64,000 nt of DNA, taken from positions 1 through 64,000 of the forward strand of contig NW_026971306.1 of NCBI RefSeq assembly GCF_963678635.1, given 5' to 3'. Every line of letters starts with the position of its first letter. Within the stretch, counting starts at the first letter, position 1. Shown piece after piece: positions 20,125 through 32,960 of the stretch. Made by a program: the position numbers and the translations under genes. Source of the DNA: Symsagittifera roscoffensis (taxonomy: Eukaryota > Xenacoelomorpha > Acoela > Convolutidae). Below the pieces are notes generated by a model. That model saw nothing but the letters and a program-made list of their open reading frames with translations, was not told where the DNA came from and searched no databases.

Positions 20125-20439
20125 TTGTATGGCCCTCTGATGGAAAAACTGAAAATAGTTGTGAATTATAACTCCATCAACAACCTAGACGTTAGTTGTG
20201 TTCCAGTTCGCAGACGATTGCCTCAAGTTTGCTTCGGCTCACAGACTAAATTTGTTCAATCACAAACTGACAAGGTTACTAACGTAACAATTGAACGCTT
20301 TACTATGATTTTGAATGGTGAAAAAGCTGCTGAGTTTTCTAGAACAATTGACATAATTTTAAGTTGGTATGGTTGTATGGAAATTGATGCAAACACTTTT
20401 CATGTGAAATTTATCATGGAGAAGAAATTCAATTTTTAA
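20125..20439 (+). CDS. Unrecognised ORF in the Maverick remnant (104 aa)
   Basis: The frame is open on the plus strand and encodes a moderately polar protein with segments such as VRRRLPQVCFGSQTKFVQ and a Lys/Asn-rich end. The nominal start is a non-ATG codon, and the first in-frame ATG lies 15 nt further in. The frame is opposite to the ATPase and integrase. It may be an exon or a fragment of a decayed gene. No family is recognised. Confidence 0.2.
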   Translation: MYGPLMEKLKIVVNYNSINNLDVSCVPVRRRLPQVCFGSQTKFVQSQTDKVTNVTIERFTMILNGEKAAEFSRTIDIILSWYGCMEIDANTFHVKFIMEKKFNF

Positions 20440-21289
20440 ACTTTGCTTTTTTTGGCTCTCTTTACTTTCAAAAAAAGGCTACTAAACAATAGGGAGGCGT
20501 TCCGGAGGAGCGTAGTGACGAGCAACGCCGGGTTAGCTATTGCCGCTAATTCAAATGGCCATGTTTCAGCATTTCAGAGGACTTGATATGAAATTTTTCG
20601 CGATTCACATAATTATGCAGAAAAGAAATTTTTGTTGTTCATAAGAATATTTTGAAAAAGAAAACGAATTTCTGAATTTTACAAAAACATCGACATATTA
20701 ATTTAAAATAGCATATTTTTAGCAAATTTTATCAAATCAAGATCATTAAATTTGAACCTATTGGAAATTTGTTTGTAATTATAGCCTAGCAATATAAATA
20801 CAATAAAATCCGCAATACACTGAATAAGCTGATTGGGTTGGTTTTTTCAACAGTAGTTGATTTCCTTCGTGAATTGTACACGAGAGGATAATCACATAAT
20901 CTTTTACCTAAAGGATCTGCTAAGAATATATGTCCTCCAGCTTGAGCAAAAAGCAACCAGTGGGTTTCAGGTTGATCCTATTATGATTGTTTTATCGTTT
21001 TTCAGTACTGAAAAGCATGGAGAGTTTGCCGAAAAATACCTCTATAGCGATATTTTGAATGTTTACAACGGATATTAGTTTCTACTAGTTGAAGATTGTT
21101 CATGTCTATTGTTGGCCAAGTATTGTTGACCAAAAGTTTTTTTAAAAACCAAACTATTAAACATTATACGACGATTCGGTTCAATTGTACATGTGTAACT
21201 GTTCTTCACTCGACGATTTGTATCAATGTCTCGTTAAAAGGGGTGCTTTTTTTCTCCGACTATTTAATAATGAATTAAGTCCAGATAAA

Positions 21290-21480
21290 TACACATAAGC
21301 TAAGTGCCCACGCATACATCAACGGGATAGTCAGCAAAAAGATCTTGGGTAGAGAATAAGCCATGTTTCGAGCTTCCTTGTTTGTAACCTATATGATAAC
21401 CAGTTCCATCTATGATGCCTTTGAATCCAAGTAGACTAGGAATTTGCGAGCTTCAAAAAGTTATACTTTCCCAATAATGC
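21290..21480 (-). pseudogene. Possible Maverick capsid-type protein fragment
   Basis: Reading the minus strand, a frame contains PSLLGFKGIIDGTGYHIGYK followed by a segment ending in ADYPVDVCVGT. From memory this resembles a protein found beside integrase genes in nematode Mavericks (the C. elegans F54H12.2 type). Stops lie on both sides. The assignment as capsid-related is uncertain. Confidence 0.35.
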
Positions 21481-21802
21481 AGGCATAAGGAAAGATGTTT
21501 GGTTATTGGATCTATTACGTAATCCACTCTGTCATTCGACGAATCTCGTCCAGTATTTGATCAATGCTCGTACATTCTCTTTTTGCTATTTTTGCTGTTT
21601 CTCCAAGGTAAGGTCCGGAGATCTTGTCTTTCTCAACTTTCAAGCTTGCTGTAACCTGATCTTTTTTCTAGTACTCAAGGTTGCTGTCAGTTAGTTGTTT
21701 ATCTGAGTAGGGAAGGTAGTTTCTGAAACTGCTACTCTCCATTCACCTTGTAAATTTATTTCTTCACTCAGGAGATTTTTACAGTTGACCAGAGTGTTAT
21801 CT

Positions 21803-22564
21803 TTAAAAACGTTCATTGATGCAGATGAAACTAGCGTAATTTTGAAGGAAGGGGGAACATGATTTGCGAAAAGGTATGTCTACTTTGGCGATTCTAACAT
21901 AATCACCAACATAAGGCTTTGGACAGCGAACTAATTTCAATGACTCATCTGCTCTTATTGAAATCAGGCGAGGAACATCTTTTTTAGTTACTTTTTTGGT
22001 GCAAGATTTGTGACACAATTTGTTCTGAAACTAATTGCATTGACAAAAACTTGCAATTTGTCAGTGTATGAATAAATCCATTTATCCTCCAAGTACTTAT
22101 AAATAAGATTTTTCAAGGAATATATGTTTCTCTCAGCGAATGCAGAATTTTTTTCGCTCTCTGTGCTATATGTTTCATGCCTTTTTTATTACATAATAGT
22201 TCGAAGGACCCTTTAAACTATGTGCCCTTGTCCACCCATACTTTTTTCGGTTGTTTTGTAAATACCATTAGTTTGAACGCTTCTGCTGTTGTAGTATCAT
22301 ACTTTGATTTCAAGTGTTGCACACTGAGATAGCGGACATGAAGTCAACTGCAACAAGCGGATACTTAACATCATGGTTGCACTGGGCAAGTTTATCAACT
22401 AAGGCCTTATCCAATGACCAGATTTCGTCGATATCGTAAGCCATGATCTTGAGTCGCGGCGTTTTTCGAAAGACAGTTCGATATTTCGTGTAAGCAATTT
22501 CAAAATGAAAGAAATGTTTAACTTTCTTTCGCGACAAATTTGTTGCTTTTATCAAGTTGTTCAC
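21803..22564 (-). pseudogene. Maverick/Polinton-type integrase, broken
   Basis: The N-terminal piece (22310-22564) carries the first catalytic region (ending VDFMS) with DIDEIWSLDKALVDKLAQ. The middle (about 22040-22190) reads TYSTESEKNSAFAERNIYSL, matching the region around the catalytic Glu of retroviral-type integrases. The C-terminal piece (21803-22018) has VGDYVRIAKVDIPFRKS, an SH3-like module typical of Maverick integrases. The pieces are in order on the minus strand but in different frames, and the region of the second Asp is unclear. It is a pseudogene. Confidence 0.65.
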
Positions 22565-22599
22565 ACTACCAATTAATTTTCAGCAACTTTTCAATCTTG

Positions 22600-23780
22600 G
22601 TAATTTTCCCATTGTTTCGTTTTTGCCCTCGACTTTTCTGACACAGGAGAACCTGGATCGTTATGGGGCGTTCCATATGAGTCAGATCTTTCTACTGACT
22701 CTTTTTCAAGTTTTTGGTTTCGGGTTTTTCTATTACCGCTGAGACTTTTTGTTTGTGTTTTTTACTTCTCTTAATGTTTGCACTATTTTTTCCTGCCAAT
22801 GGGGCGATGTTGAGCGGATTCTTGAGGGTCAGGGTCCTCGTTTCTCATGAGCGTTAAAATACGCTGTCTGAACCGCTTGTTTGGCATTTCGATTTTTTAC
22901 CAGGTTTTCATTCAAGTTGAGAGCAGTTAAAACGTTAATGAACGCTGGATTGTAAGATTTTTTCGTTGGTTGTTGTATTTCGTATAAAAATATTGCAGAT
23001 TTAATCCTGTTGGTACTTTATCTTTGTATATCACCTCATTGTCACGTTTTTTGGTTACTCTTTCTGAATTTTCTATAATTTCAAGTACGGTTTTTGCTCT
23101 AACAAATTTTTTGTCTTCTAAAACTTGTTACTGTTCTAAATTTCTTTCGGTCTCTCTATCGTGTTTCTCTTCTAGTATTTCATCCTTATCACGTTCGACC
23201 GGTACTTCTTCATCGTCCGTTAACAGTTAAGCTAATCCTATTGGGGCTCAACATTTTCGGTAATTGTTTTCTTCGTTGCAAAAGTCTTTCTAGTCTGAGG
23301 AGGTAATTGTGTTCTAAGCCGGTTAAGATGGGATAGTTGAGCATTTTTATGTTCAAAAATTTCTTCATGAATAACACGTGCAGCATATGGCTGCTTTTAA
23401 CATATAAGTGTTTCGGAATTGGAATGAATTCTTTAGCAGTCATAAATAGGTTGTGAGGTACTTGTAACAAAAATAAAGTTTTGTCGAAACAAATGGAAGC
23501 CTTCTTTACTCAAAATAATCGCACCTTTTTTGACAACACTGGTTTTTGAAGTGATTAAAAATTTGTATGTTGTCTCGAATCGTTCGATGTTTGCAACTAA
23601 CTGGTACGTTCCCATTGACTACAATGAGCAAACATTCACAACTATTGGTTATGATCTCACGATTTGAAGTTTTTCTAGTTAAACTTTCTAGCTGGTCAGG
23701 TTTCAGTTGTACCATATGCTGCAGAATAGATAAGTTTTTCTTTTTCATTTGCGATTGGATTAGTTTCTGCTTCAGATAAG
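22600..23780 (-). pseudogene. Decayed minus-strand coding, probably Maverick
   Basis: Short overlapping minus-strand frames (23210-23470, 23433-23615, 23506-23748) give protein-like text, for example TAKEFIPIPKHLYVKS and SKEGFHLFRQ. A further stretch at about 22780-23040 gives KVPTGLNLQYFYTKYNNQRK. They lie between the ATPase and the integrase in the same orientation, so they are most likely broken capsid-module or accessory genes of the same element. Identity is not established. Confidence 0.35.
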
Positions 23781-23819
23781 GGTAAATAAAAAACTGTTAG
23801 CCCAGTTCGTGTGATATTT

Positions 23820-24370
23820 GAACAATATCTAAAACAATCTGATGTACGGGGGTCAGAGTCGACTAAAATAAGTCAAAATGAAGCTCTGATAGCTAATTCG
23901 TAGCAACTGCTCAAAAATTTTGATACATTCAATTGTCTTCCTAAAAGATCTAGTTGCTGAACGTCACGAGGCGATTTTTACAGAATGACGTGTGAAGTGT
24001 TCAAATCAATCGTACGCGACCATCGATTTTATTGAAACAAGTTATGCTTAACATATATTACATCTATCCCTCTATGTCTACCCGCCGTCGCCAACCTAAC
24101 AAATTCCTTGTCATTATAGATGTCTTCACATGAATCATCGAAATCTAGAAGAACATTTTCTAATTTTCTCACAGATTAGAGTCCGTCGAATTTCATGAAC
24201 TTTTCATTCACTTCGCGAGAAGACACTTTTTCTGAGAAAACAGTTTTCAGCTCTTTGTAAAGATGTAGAATGGTTCCAAACTTAGGGTAAAAATTTTTCC
24301 CTATCAAAAGTTTCAAATTCACTCAGTTTTACCAGATCCTGAATGTCCCACTATCGCCATGAAAATTCTT
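23820..24370 (-). pseudogene. Maverick packaging ATPase, broken
   Basis: A Walker A motif (AIVGHSGSGKTE) is encoded at about 24322-24360, followed by a stop. Further along the same strand come a Walker-B-like LDFDDS and then FVRLATAGRHRGIDVIYVKH (around 24050-24170), typical of the FtsK/HerA packaging ATPases of Mavericks and related viruses. Beyond it, frameshifted fragments correspond to the C-terminal part. Several in-frame stops make it non-functional. Confidence 0.65.
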
Positions 24371-24704
24371 GTCGATAACCAACCTTTTGATTCCTATCCT
24401 TGTGTTTGGTAGTACGTAAGCAACCAAGACTGATAAAATCGAGAACCGAACTGAGGTTTCTCCGCAACCTAATTAGGTGAAAGAAAGTTTGAGAATGAAG
24501 AAATTTAGTTAAATTAGAATTACTACCATTTGCGCAACAAAAACTACTTCAGACCTTGTCAAAGTTACATTTTTACAAAACTTCCATGAATTTTTTTTCA
24601 CTGTTTGTCTCGTTCCAACAAACGCTGTTACTATTGTTGCGTCAGGTTCATCTAATGCTGTTGTTGCTTCTGACGTTTGAAAAACTAATTATTCTACAGA
24701 CTGT

Positions 24705-25097
24705 TGGAACCTGATCTAAACTAGAATTTATTAAAAGATATAAATTAGACATAGACATTTCATCACTGTAAAATATTTAATACTAACCAATCATAATCCA
24801 TCTAACTAACAACCCACTTATTTGTAAGTGCTGAAGTTACTTGTAATTTCAGCACCAGAGAGATTTGAATTTAACATAGAAATTAGTTAACTCTCCAAGA
24901 AAACTTCCGCAGCCGCAATAAAACCGGTATACTCTATCTATTGAGCCTAGCAGAGACTAGTTAAACACCCTGATACTAGTAGATATAAGAGTAAGATTAG
25001 GATCGGTAGTAGACTAAAAGGTTGCACGAAAATAGGATAGCGTGACGAGTAGACGGTGTACCCTATCCAAAATTACTCTACCTAGCATATTAACTCA
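24705..25097 (+). repeat. 5' LTR of A-prime
   Basis: It starts TGGAACCTGATCTAAACT and ends AACTCA like element A's LTR, with many substitutions and small gaps. The GTGCTGAA/TTCAGCAC inverted repeat is preserved. A primer site (TGGTGCGACTATAAGTCTCG) starts at 25100. Confidence 0.88.
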
Positions 25098-25195
25098 TCT
25101 GGTGCGACTATAAGTCTCGAATAAAAACCTTAAAAAAACAAAATAGCTAAGAATTCACCAAAAATAGATTAGAAGATAGACAAAACATTTTCAAA

Positions 25196-25438
25196 ATGTT
25201 ACGCGACAACAACTTAATTGAAATGTCTCTACGACTCAACAGATCAGAGCCGCTATTCCGCACAATACGAGAACTTACCGTTATTGGAAAAAGAGCTCGA
25301 ACAAGAGACGACATACGGCTACATAGAAACCTTCCATTTATTTTCATGGTCGTACGGCAAACACCAACACAAACTGTTTTATTTAGAATCTTAATAGCGA
25401 TGAATTTAGATTTTCGTTTGCAAACAAAAAATCCTTGA
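25196..25438 (+). CDS. Leader ORF copy 1 in A-prime (80 aa)
   Basis: It is homologous to the 77-aa leader ORF of element A and is still open from ATG to stop with the same ends (MSLRLNRSEP near the start, MNLDFRLQTKNP at the end). It has amino-acid changes relative to its neighbour copy but no stop, in contrast with the ruined gag-pol downstream. Function unknown. Confidence 0.45.
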   Translation: MLRDNNLIEMSLRLNRSEPLFRTIRELTVIGKRARTRDDIRLHRNLPFIFMVVRQTPTQTVLFRILIAMNLDFRLQTKNP

Positions 25439-26062
25439 AGGAAATCTTCAATGATTATTTCAGGCGCTAGATAAAATTATTTTTGTACAATAACGATTGA
25501 TGAAAACATCTCAATTCGTTCTCTCCAATTCTGCATTATTATACAAAAAATATTTGAAAAAATTGTTTATTGAAAATGAAAATAAAAATTAGTAGCATGA
25601 CAATAAGTTTTTAGTATATATAAATCATCCTGTTGTTCCAGATTCATCACCTAAACATAACAGCAATCATAAATCAACTAATATCATCAAAAACTAGAAC
25701 CTTTTACCAAATAAATTTAAATTATTTCAAAAGGCTTATCCTAAAATTTATATCCCTTAAACTTAATTTGATTGAATCTTAAACCAGATCATCAAGGCTT
25801 TCCTTGGATCTAAATCATTTTTCTACCTTATACTAGTAGATATAAGAGTAAGATTAGGATCGGTAGTAGACTAAAAAGTTGCACGAAAATAGGATAGCGT
25901 GACGAGTAGACGGTGTAACCTATCCAAAATTACTCTATTAGTTATACACCTAACATATTAACTCATCTGGTGCGACTATACGTCTCGAATAAAAACTTTA
26001 AAAAACAAAATAGCTAAGAATTAACCAAAAATAGATTAGAAGATAGACAAAACATTTTCAAA

Positions 26063-26305
26063 ATGTTACGCGACAATAACTTAAATGAAATGTCTCTACG
26101 ACTCAACAGATCAGAGCCGCTATTCCGCACAATACGAGAACTGACCGGTATTGGAAAAAGAGCTCGAACAAGAGACGACATACGGCTACATAGAAACTTA
26201 CCATTTATTTCCATGATCGTACGGCAAACACCAACACAAACTGTTTTATTTAGAATCTTACTAGCAATGAATTTAGATTTTCATTTGCAAACAAAAAATC
26301 CTTGA
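26063..26305 (+). CDS. Leader ORF copy 2 in A-prime (80 aa)
   Basis: This is the second copy from the tandem leader duplication, open over the full length, with about seven residue differences from the copy 867 bp upstream. Its ELTGIGKRARTRDDIR segment is closer to element A's version. It is followed by the same ATTTCAGGCG acceptor-like motif. Function unknown. Confidence 0.45.
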   Translation: MLRDNNLNEMSLRLNRSEPLFRTIRELTGIGKRARTRDDIRLHRNLPFISMIVRQTPTQTVLFRILLAMNLDFHLQTKNP

Positions 26306-27245
26306 AGGAAATCTTCAATGATTATTTCAGGCGGTAGATAAAATTATTTTTGTACAATAACGATTGATAAAAACATCTCAAATTGTTCTCTCTAATTCTG
26401 CTTTAATATACAAAAAATACTTGAAAAAAATATTTATTGAAAAAGAAAATAAAAATTAGTAGCATGACAATAAGTTTTTAGTATATATGAATCATCCTGT
26501 TGCTCCGGATTCATCACCTAAACATAACAGCAATCATAAATCAACTAATATCATCAAAAACTAGAACCTTTTACCAAATAAATTTAAATTATTTCAAATG
26601 CTTATCCTAAATTTTATATCCCTTAAACTTAATTTGATTGAATCTTAAACCAGATCATCAAGGCTTTCCTTGGATCTAAATCAATTTTCTACCTTATAAA
26701 TTTTAAGTTCTGATCATCAAGGCTTATCCCTGGATCAAAAAGAACATTTTTGTTCTCGCCCATCTACTTATCAAGTGTCTAACGACCTCAGACGTCGACT
26801 CACTACCCAACCTTTTCAAAAGGCCCAGGACTAATATAAATTTTACAATCACACTAACCCTTCAATTTAGGCTAAACAGTGAAGAACTTCGGTTAATCAT
26901 CCATCACTTGAACCCTCCTCTTACCTGAACCCATGATAAATCTTAAACTTAGTAAGTTTAAAATAGTATCTAACGAGCTATTTGCGTTCTACTTATACCT
27001 GAACCTTGTGGATCGATTTACGATTCTCCAACCCTTGTACATAATTACTACCCCTAAGTAAGGTTAAGTAAGTTAACACCTTGACTTAGACTAGTCACGA
27101 TAAAATAAAAATCATTCTTCGGAATCGATATACTTTTCTCTCCAACCCTGAACAAAAAGACCCAGGTTAAGCTAACCAAAAAAATCGAACAGTCTAGGAG
27201 ATTAAAATCACTAATAATTTTCTTTCATCGCTCATCCGAAACCTT

Positions 27246-27485
27246 ATGTCATTGAAAAATCTAGAAAATAAACAAACAATCGTATTACAAAATTTTGAAA
27301 TAGACAACCAAAAATATGATCTTGTAAAAACCCCGCAGACACAAACAGTTGGATACATTCGAATAGAAAGACAAACAATAAAAAGAAAAATTATAAGTAA
27401 ACAAAGACAGATAACGCGAAAAAGTTTTTCAAAAGATAGAAATGCCTTCTCCGAATCAGAAGTCAGTAGTCTAGACGCACTATAA
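27246..27485 (+). pseudogene. Truncated copy of the basic ORF (A-prime)
   Basis: It matches the first 80 residues of the 155-aa ORF of element A (NKQTIVLQNFEIDNQKYDLV and onward), then stops. The remaining homology continues out of frame to about 27725. Confidence 0.75.
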
Positions 27486-27721
27486 AAATTTAAAGACTTT
27501 ACGAAATAAAAGCACTATATAAATTCAAAAGTGAATAAAAAATGCCCAATCCATGATCAATTTAATTTTTCAGATTCAGAAATAACTTAAAACTCATCAA
27601 AAAAAAAGGAAAAATAAGAATAAAAAAGAAATATAAACACAAACCAGTACATCTATACATTTGGAATCAACCAATTAGACATTTTGATATTTATGTAATA
27701 ACGGTCATCAAACGAAAAAAT

Positions 27722-30700
27722 GAGCAACACCCAAAGTGACGAAAGTCCAGACGAAGACGCAGATTTTTCCCTTTGTTATAAGTTCACTCAGTGATAAAGG
27801 ACAAACACGATTTTGCTAAATTTTACTCGTAAATTTGTTTGAACAAAGAATCAGTCCCTGCAAATCAGAATTCCCAGATATACAAATCAAAAGACAAATT
27901 ATAGAACATTATTTGAAAGAAATATATAACCTAACACAACAATACGGAATCTACACCATAGAAATCAGTACACCAAGAAGATTTCATTTTAAATATGTTA
28001 TCAAAACAGACTATATTGATTTAGAATTTTCAAAAGTATTCACAGAATATATCAAAAGCATACAATATCAAAAGTCACAGAGAGCAAACACAATATTCAC
28101 TAACGAAGTTTTTGCAATAATATATAATTTTTTATCTTTATTAGAAAGAACAGAAGCTCAAAGTAAATCACCAGTCCAAACATCAAAACACACAGATGTA
28201 AGAAACGAAATCGCCGCATTTTCAACATTTTTATACGCAATCCGTAAAAACTTTACCAAATGGTGTCTCACAAAACACTAAACATGATCTACAAAACATA
28301 CTAGCATGCTTTACAATTGATTAATTTACACAAAATATCGACTTAACTGAACAAGCAAGAAAAACCTCTAGACCCCAAAGTACCAATGACGACATTGTCA
28401 TTGCAGATCAATCAGATTACGTTTTGGACCCTGAATGGTCTCATCCAGCGTTTTTATTTTTTCCAGTAGATATTTCAAGTCAAGCAATAAGTACAATATC
28501 TTTTCACAAAGATCATGTAAAAGTAATACCACTAACAATTGATGCAACACCCTATAACTATAATTCATTTTTACCTGATACACAAAATAACAGCTTAAAT
28601 TCAACAGTTATACATCATGAAAAACTCAATGGAACAAGAAATCTTACACAACAAGATTCTCAAACACCATCACATTTCATAGATGAAGAAATAGTTCAAA
28701 TAACAGTAACAACTACACAACAATGTATCTCACCAATACATCCAAATCTCACAACACCGGGAAATAAAAAATCAACACTACCACAAGTAACCTTACAATT
28801 GACCTTTAAACCCATGTTGCTCCAAAATACTCACATATGGACTATCAGACATATAGACCAATGACAAACCGTCAAAAAAAACGAAAAACGTTCTCAATAA
28901 ACGGTTTTGCAGAACACAACTATAAATATGTAAATCCACCAAAAGCAAATCAAGCCTCCCCCCCCCCCGAAACAACATGCAAAACCACGCATGTTCTCGC
29001 TTTTGGAATCCTCCAAATACTTCGACCAATTCAGTAAATTTGCAAGATTATCCATACCCTCCACAGGATTATAGTGAAAATTACCCATTTTTTCAACAAA
29101 ACAGGAATGAACAACAAACTCCTTATTACACAAACTACTTATCATCTGCCAGTTACAAAGACTCAACAAAGACCGCGACGATCTCAACCATCCCAAAACA
29201 TGAAGATTTACCCACAAAATCCAGCAGATATGGAGAATCAACAACCAATGCATATACAAAACTCAATTAACACACAATCTTTTCAACATATACAATCACA
29301 AAACCCAATGACTAAACATTCCTATTAAATAACTCAAATGCAAAATGAAATACCGCTACCATGTTACCTACAACAACATCAAATAACAAAAACTCAACTC
29401 ACAAATATCTCGCAAATACCAAACGCGGCAGAGTCACTCCAAATGACGATGAATCCATATCTAATGGGAGGATTGTCAATAACATCCAATACATCATTAA
29501 TGGTATTCACAGGAACAGACCCTGAATAATCAGTAGAAGATTACCTAAATGCAGTACAGCAAATTTAATTTTAAATATAGACCCGAACCAATTAAAACGC
29601 CACTCGATCAAAATTGGATACACACGGTATTAATACAAACGACGCTAGATGGCGCAGCTCAAAAATGGTTTTCAGTACTACCAAATACATAAAATCATAT
29701 TGGAAAAGATTCACACAAGAATTTTGAAAAATGTTTGATTCTGAAAAAAACAAACAACATCAAAGAGTTTTATGCAGCGAAATTCGCAGATTGAAAACAA
29801 GTGAAACAATCAAACAATTAGCAGTTCGAATCGAAACACTATTCGAAAAGCATATTCACTCAATACAAATGGTTATAAAAACACAAAAATGATAGAAATT
29901 TTAATGATGACCTTAACAAATCAATTAAGGAAAAAAAATATAAAAAAGAGAGCATCTCATCCTTCCTCAATTCGAGAACCAGAATTAGATTTTAGAAAAT
30001 TAAGGATAAACTAAAACAATAAGAAGTCACAATGAAACTTGAAGAAACAGAAAATTTAAAACTACAGTATGTTAATCGGATCGAAAAAAATACTACACAA
30101 AAAAAACATACAAGAATCAGATATAGATCTGACTGAAAAATTCACTGAAATTCTAAACATCTATGAAAAGAACCCAAACTTTAAAGATAAACCATCTTTC
30201 AAAAAGTGGTGTAATAATTGCCGACGATACGGTCACAGTAATTCACAGAAAGAAAAAAATCTAAGAATTCTATGGAATGTTGAATTTCTTAAGTAAATAT
30301 GTTTAAAGAAATGCAATTATACTTAAGACCTTTCTATAACATCCTCAGACAACAAAATAATTTTGAATGGACCATTGAACATCAAAAACGGTTTGAAGAA
30401 ACTTAAAAACTTTTAACAGAACAAATTTCACAATTCCAAATCCAAACCAACCATTCTGTGCAATGTGCGATGCTTCAAACTTTGGCATCGGCGCAGCATT
30501 TTTACAATCACATAGTAGAACCAATCAAATGAATTTAATATCAGCAAATTCTCGATTATTCACACAAACCGAGCTACGAATCTCTACTCTAATGAGAGAA
30601 TGTACAGCTATATTATGCACACTTACAGAATACGAATTTCTGAATCTTGGATCAAACAGTTTTGTTTACAGATCAGAAACCATTAATTTTTCTTTTCACA

Positions 30701-32960
30701 CAAAAATCCAATCCTAAACTTAGACTTTATAGATTTCAATTAAATTTAATGAAATTCCCAAACTTACATATAGTTTGGAGAGCAGGAAAAAAACCTTGCC
30801 TTACCAGATACATTGAGTCTGAAAACACCACCTGAACTACTTACACGAAAAAATACAGTTGAAATACCACAAAATACAAAATTCTATCTCGCAAAAGATG
30901 GAACATCACCCCGATTAGAATGCAATTACGCATTAAAAACTCACATTGATCAATCACAAATAAACAATCTCCAACATTTTACACTCTACCTAGATAGCCA
31001 AAATAATCACTATGAAGTTGATTTATTAGGTACATCTACCTTTAAACCAATTCCATACTCACAATGGATAAAAAATGAAACCCAACAAAAGAAATTAAAA
31101 CAACAACCGCATAAAAAGACTTTATTCCACTAGTTGAAAAAGAAAACTTGACCGATGAAATAAATTTATCAGGACCGCAAACAAATGATTCAAACTACGC
31201 AATGAATCAAGTTTTTAACCTCCATAAATCACTTGACAGAATTCCCCTATCAAAACTAGAAATTGATAATAGTTTTCTCTCACCAACAGAAAAAAGTACA
31301 CTTGAACTTTTCAAACAATACCAAAATTTCGACCCAGTAGTTAGACAACTCAAATCATGCCCCAAAAATAAAACAAAACCAGCAAAAGCTGATACCACAT
31401 TTTTAGGAAACAAAACACTGCTCCGATATTTCCGAAAATTTGATAACACAACAATAAACGAAAATACAGATCTTTTAGAATATCAATTAGATGATTCTAA
31501 AGTCCCCTGTCTCCCCTTAAGTATGATAATGATAGCATTCAACATCTCCCGTACACAAATACAAAAGGAAACTCAGGATCAGAAAAAACATACTCGAACT
31601 TCATACAAAGTTTTTATTTTCCAAACGCCCTAATTTGGATAAAAGTTTTATGCAATGATTGTAAAATATGTCAATTGAACAAAACTTATCCAAATCGAAA
31701 CAAATAGCATGGAAACAAGATTTAAAGGAACAAGGTTTATATTTCAACTATAGAATTTCATTCGACACAAAAGGACCAATTTCACCATCCTCTGAAGAAA
31801 ATTCCTACATTATGATCATTGTTGATGCAGTCACGCACTATGTAGCGCTCAACCCAGTACCACACTGTAACGCTTCATTTGCTTACACAACACTTTACGA
31901 ACACTGGATAGCTAACAACGGTCATAGACAACGGTACAGAATTTTTTAATAATGAAATCATCACACTATGCCACTTATACAACATTAAACATAAACCACG
32001 TACATCTCATGCACCTTGGTCAAACGATTTAGTCGAAGGTAGGAACCGTTCATTACAAGACGCTCTTAGATGTATCATTAATGGAAATGATACACGATAC
32101 ACAGAATGTTCAGCAGGTGTAAAATTATTTCCCTCAAACAATTCACTAATAACGACAACTTTAGGAATGTCACCATATGAAATGGTTTTTAATCAAAAAC
32201 CAAGAAAACCAATTATGTTCACAGCAAATGCTCAGAAAAACGCACAAGGTCCTTGCAAACCATTGCAAAGATTCAATTTGCTATATTCTACCATTACACA
32301 CTTGATGAAGATCATTTTCATCACCCACAAAATCTCAAATCAACCTCCGGCGCACATACCGAATAGATTTTAAATAGATATGAAAAGCACAAGGAAATTT
32401 ACCAAAAAGTAACAAAGAAATTGTTACAAAGGCAAAAAATTAACAACCAAATTAATTCACGTTCTATGCCAGCCACAGATTTAAACAATGGGGCATTTGT
32501 CTTATTACCTTATTTCAATACCCAAAAAGGAATCTCTTAAAAAGTACAACCATTTCAAAAAATACCATACCGAATAATTGCCAAACCCACTGAAGTAACA
32601 TACAAACTCACAGAATCAACTTAAAAAGTTGTTCAACATCGTAACAATTTATTACCTTACTACGCATTACGCGAATTCTTATACAGGTTTAAAAGTTATT
32701 CAAAACATTACACATACAGAACAAGAAACAAGTGTACATGATGAAATTTATCATAAACAAAATCAAAAACAAAGCACAACTCATAAAAATATAAAAACAC
32801 TAGACCCAAATATATCTCAAAAAATAAAGATAAAACAGAATAATGATAGAAAAACTTACCGCAAGAACAAAAAGAAATATCAAAACCTTGAGAATCTTTA
32901 GGACTGAGAAATCAACAACGTAAAAATTACAAATTATTCATCCCATATTCTAAAATACTA
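27722..32960 (+). pseudogene. Gag-pol pseudogene of A-prime with internal deletion
   Basis: The Gag N-terminus (27835-28864), capsid region (29338-30060) and zinc knuckle (CNNCRRYGH near 30210) are recognisable in broken frames. At about 30246 the sequence jumps to the end of the RT region (ILWNVEFLK-like). This removes what in element A is roughly 5330-8195, so the protease and the catalytic RT core are gone. RNase H (CDASNFGIGA near 30470) and integrase fragments (31148-31633, 31668-31949, 32167-32373) follow with stops and frameshifts. It is non-functional. Confidence 0.88.

Larger units (their letters stand above)
19553..24704 (-). mobile_element. Decayed Maverick/Polinton element (remnant)
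   Basis: Between the two A copies lie broken minus-strand frames that together spell Maverick/Polinton genes: an FtsK/HerA-type packaging ATPase (about 23820-24370), an integrase (about 21803-22564) and a possible capsid-type fragment (about 21290-21480). All carry stops and frameshifts. No terminal inverted repeats were located, and the ends are probably cut by the flanking insertions. The gaps between these pieces hold only short uninterpretable frames. Confidence 0.6.
24974..26700 (+). repeat. Tandem duplication of LTR end plus leader in A-prime
   Basis: The stretch TACTAGTAGATATAAGAG starts at 24974 and again at 25831. Everything between, including the last part of the LTR, the primer site and the leader ORF, occurs twice as units of about 857 and 867 bp. 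The first unit breaks at TTCTACCTTA/TACTAG. Both units have diverged since. Confidence 0.85.
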
